This document shows, piece after piece, positions 7,124 to 8,842 of a DNA stretch of 8,842 nt. This DNA is from Rhodospirillales bacterium (GTDB lineage Bacteria; Pseudomonadota; Alphaproteobacteria; Rhodospirillales; JAPHTL01). The stretch lies in NCBI GenBank assembly GCA_026193355.1, contig JAPHTL010000042.1, forward strand, positions 1 to 8,842, read 5' to 3'. How positions within the stretch are numbered: position 1 is the first letter of the stretch; each line of letters begins with the position of its first letter. The position numbers were made by a program, and so were the translations under genes. The notes under the pieces were generated by a model. The model saw only the letters and a list, made by a program, of their open reading frames with translations. It did not search any database and was not told the DNA's origin.

Positions 7124-7890
7124 TTCGCGATCAACGATCCGCCATCGACCGGAATAACAACACCGGTCACATAGGCGCTGGCCATCGACGACAGGTAGAG
7201 CGCGACACCGGCCATGTCTTCTGGCCGCCCGATACGCCCGCGCGGCACCGATGCCTTGATCTGGTCCCCGTGATTCTTGAGGGTGTGCGCCATCATCTGG
7301 CTTTCGAACGGGCCGGGTGCTACCGCATTCACGTTGACGTTGCGTGCAGCCAGACGATACGCGAGAACACGGGTCAGTTGATGCACCGCAGCCTTTGATG
7401 CCGGATAGGAATAGGTCTCCATGCGCGGGATGCCGATGCCGTCGATGGAACCGATGTTGATGACGCGCGCAGGATCGTCGGCCGTTGCGGCGGCTTCAAG
7501 TTGCGGCATCAGCGCCTGCGTCATGAAGAACATGGACTTCACGTTCAGGTCCATCACCTTGTCCCAGCCGGTTTCCGGGAATTCGTCAAACGGCGCGCCC
7601 CAGGCGGCGCCGGCGTTGTTAACGAGGATGTGCAGCGCGCTTTCGCGGGCGGAAAGTTCCTTCGCCAGCCGGGTTATTTCTTCCTGACTGGACAGGTCCG
7701 CTGGAAGGGATATGCACTCGCCATGGGCGGACAGTTCTTTGGCAACCTGATCGCACACATCGGCCTTTCGCGAAGAGATGTATGTTTTGGCGCCGTTCTC
7801 AACAAAACCGCGCGCGATCATCGCGCCAATTCCTCGTGACCCACCCGTCACCAATGCGACCTTGCCATCAACCGAGAACAGGTTTTTCAC
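7120..7890 (-). CDS. Short-chain dehydrogenase/reductase, RhlG-like
   Basis: This classical SDR of 256 residues should carry out NAD(P)-dependent oxidation or reduction of a hydroxyl/keto group in the cytosol. The nucleotide site TGGSRGIG is at 15-22, NNAG at 91-94, and the catalytic tetrad is N116, S148, Y162 and K166 (YPASK, 162-166). R41 at the end of the second strand (SSRK) favours NADP(H). The overall pattern, with IPADLSS-like, NNAGAAWGAPFDEFP, ARVINIGS and VNAVAPG segments, recalls RhlG of Pseudomonas, a beta-ketoacyl-type reductase once linked to rhamnolipid synthesis. That likeness is from memory, and the function is only suggested. Translation starts at GTG with AAGGGA about 8 nt upstream. 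It is the first gene of a unit with the EamA transporter and diverges from a TetR gene, its likely regulator. Confidence 0.94.
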   Translation of the reverse strand: MKNLFSVDGKVALVTGGSRGIGAMIARGFVENGAKTYISSRKADVCDQVAKELSAHGECISLPADLSSQEEITRLAKELSARESALHILVNNAGAAWGAPFDEFPETGWDKVMDLNVKSMFFMTQALMPQLEAAATADDPARVINIGSIDGIGIPRMETYSYPASKAAVHQLTRVLAYRLAARNVNVNAVAPGPFESQMMAHTLKNHGDQIKASVPRGRIGRPEDMAGVALYLSSMASAYVTGVVIPVDGGSLIAK

Positions 7891-7979
7891 AATATAATCC
7901 CTTCATGCTGTGTGGAGTGGGGAGGAGCGCTCGGCGGGCTGATTGCGCCAGCCGATCGTTTTTAATATTCAGTATGTTT

Positions 7980-8009
7980 ATGGTAGGATTTGCTTCTTTA
8001 GCCTGTCAA
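7980..8009 (-). promoter_or_regulatory. Sigma70-type promoter of the reductase-transporter unit
   Basis: On the minus strand a perfect -35 TTGACA (8009-8004) is followed after 18 nt by TACCAT (7985-7980), a 4 of 6 match to the -10 consensus. The expected start near 7973 would give a leader of about 80 nt before the GTG at 7890. The -35 box lies only 14 bp from the divergent TetR start codon. Confidence 0.55.
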
Positions 8010-8012
8010 CCA

Positions 8013-8018
8013 GAGGAG
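8013..8018 (+). promoter_or_regulatory. Ribosome binding site fixing the GTG start of the TetR gene
   Basis: GAGGAG lies 5 nt before the GTG at 8024. No ATG in this frame lies before the first helix-turn-helix, so this site decides the start. Confidence 0.75.
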
Positions 8019-8023
8019 TTCCT

Positions 8024-8842
8024 GTGGCGGCGTCCAATTTGGCCTTCAATCGAACGGCCCAACACGAAGAGAGGCTTCAGGGCATCCTTGATGAGGCAGC
8101 GCTTCTTTTCAATCGCAAGGGTTACAGCGGCACGACGCTGGATGAGTTGGCGGCGCGCCTCGGCCTGACGAAGCCTGCCTTGTACTATTACGTCAAGGGC
8201 AAGGAGGATCTTGGGTATCAAAGCTACCTGCGGACCCTTGACTACCAGCGATCGTATATCGAGACGGCCGACCGTGAAGCCGGAACCGGGTTGGACGCGA
8301 TAGCGCTCTATATCCGAAAAAGCTGTAACGCCACCAATCGGCCTGCGGCTATTCCCACAGAGGTCGCCGCTCTGAATGATGACCGCCGGGATGCCTTGGG
8401 CGTCTTGATTCGCGAGAATACCCATGCTCTTCGCCGCCTTATTTATCGTGGCGTTGATGATGGTTCTATTGCCGTTTCCGATCCTGCCATCGCGGCCCTG
8501 GCTATTATTGGGGCCTTATCGTGGGTTCCCCAGTGGTATGCGCGTGACGATGCATACAGCAATGATATCCGCCTTGAAGCCATTGGCGCAGGCCTTGCGG
8601 ATATTTTCTTGAACGGCCTTTGTGCCCGCTCTGATGGCGGTTGCGAACCAATAAAAATCCCCGCTGATGACAACGCCCTTGTGCGGCCCATGGTATTTGA
8701 CAGACGGCAGCGCACCGCTTCAAAGCTTGATGCGCTGTTGCGCGCTGCGACTGAGAAATTCAACAGCCACGGCGTAAACGGGACTTCGCTCGACCAGGTG
8801 GTGGGGGCGCTCAACGTAACCAAGGGGGCGTTTTATCATCAC
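8024..8842 (+). CDS. Tandem TetR-family transcriptional regulator (3' end outside window)
   Basis: The frame starts at GTG and stays open for 273 codons to the window edge, so the gene is partial. Residues 18-64 form a complete TetR N-terminal DNA-binding domain with TTLDELAARLGLTKPALYYY (37-56) and KGKEDL (58-63). Residues 65-205 are helical and fit one TetR ligand-binding domain. After a linker (about 206-230), residues 234-273 form a second TetR helix-turn-helix, with TSLDQVVGALNVTKGAFYHH (254-273), cut by the window end. No stop or frameshift separates them. The internal ATG (codon 223) has no ribosome site, so a single fused protein is likely. It is divergent from the reductase-transporter unit and probably represses it and itself. 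It might also act on the nearby acyl-CoA genes. The ligand is unknown; an acyl-CoA or related lipophilic compound would suit the neighbourhood. Confidence 0.88.
   Translation, partial: MAASNLAFNRTAQHEERLQGILDEAALLFNRKGYSGTTLDELAARLGLTKPALYYYVKGKEDLGYQSYLRTLDYQRSYIETADREAGTGLDAIALYIRKSCNATNRPAAIPTEVAALNDDRRDALGVLIRENTHALRRLIYRGVDDGSIAVSDPAIAALAIIGALSWVPQWYARDDAYSNDIRLEAIGAGLADIFLNGLCARSDGGCEPIKIPADDNALVRPMVFDRRQRTASKLDALLRAATEKFNSHGVNGTSLDQVVGALNVTKGAFYHH

Larger units (their letters stand above)
7891..8023. promoter_or_regulatory. Divergent control region of reductase unit and TetR gene
   Basis: This 133-bp gap contains a good leftward promoter (7980-8009). It also has an imperfect dyad AATATTC-A-GTATGTT (7964-7978, five of seven pairs) near the expected leftward start site, which could be a regulator site. 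The leftward leader contains a GGCTG (7937-7941)/CAGCC (7949-7953) stem and a perfect GAGCGCTC palindrome (7925-7932). I found no convincing rightward promoter for the TetR gene. Confidence 0.5.

Noticed and set aside
7893..7898. Perfect TATAAT on the plus strand upstream of the TetR gene
   Set aside because: It overlaps the reductase leader beside its ribosome site, has no -35 at 16-18 nt, and is over 120 bp from the TetR start.
8424..8823. Open frames in other frames within the TetR gene (8424-8612 plus, 8443-8823 minus)
   Set aside because: They overlap a frame with two clear TetR helix-turn-helix domains and show no features of their own.

Overview
The window looks like a chromosomal stretch from a GC-rich proteobacterium, most likely an alphaproteobacterium. 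That guess rests on high coding GC, frequent GTG starts with clear Shine-Dalgarno sites, and the style of the acyl-CoA enzymes; no phylogenetic test was possible. There are eight protein genes, no RNA genes, no CRISPR array, no insertion sequence and no phage gene.

Left part (1-5256), acyl-CoA metabolism. A leftward acyl-CoA dehydrogenase gene (9-1160) diverges from a rightward operon across a 335-bp regulatory gap. The operon holds a PaaI-type hotdog thioesterase (1496-1948), a first AMP-forming acyl-CoA ligase (1961-3526) and a second ligase of the AlkK/DmdB-like subfamily (3563-5209). The gap holds a compact nest of inverted repeats around a possible -10 box (1265-1294), a plausible shared operator. 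A substrate acid could be loaded onto CoA by the ligases, oxidised by the dehydrogenase, and released or kept in check by the thioesterase. The acid is unknown, and no hydratase, hydroxyacyl-CoA dehydrogenase or thiolase is present in the window.

Middle and right part (5257-7890), all leftward. A TesB-type acyl-CoA thioesterase (5257-6114) converges on the ligase operon. Upstream of it is a two-gene unit: an RhlG-like short-chain dehydrogenase/reductase (7120-7890) translationally coupled by a GTGA overlap to a ten-helix EamA/DMT transporter (6260-7123). A good sigma70-type promoter for this unit lies at 7980-8009.

Right edge (8024-8842, cut by the window). A divergent, rightward TetR-family gene probably controls the reductase-transporter unit. 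After a complete first TetR module the same open frame enters a second TetR helix-turn-helix, so the product appears to be a tandem (double) TetR protein. This is the most unusual item here. The rest is a fairly conventional accessory acyl-CoA neighbourhood, and I see no evidence of a wholly new system.
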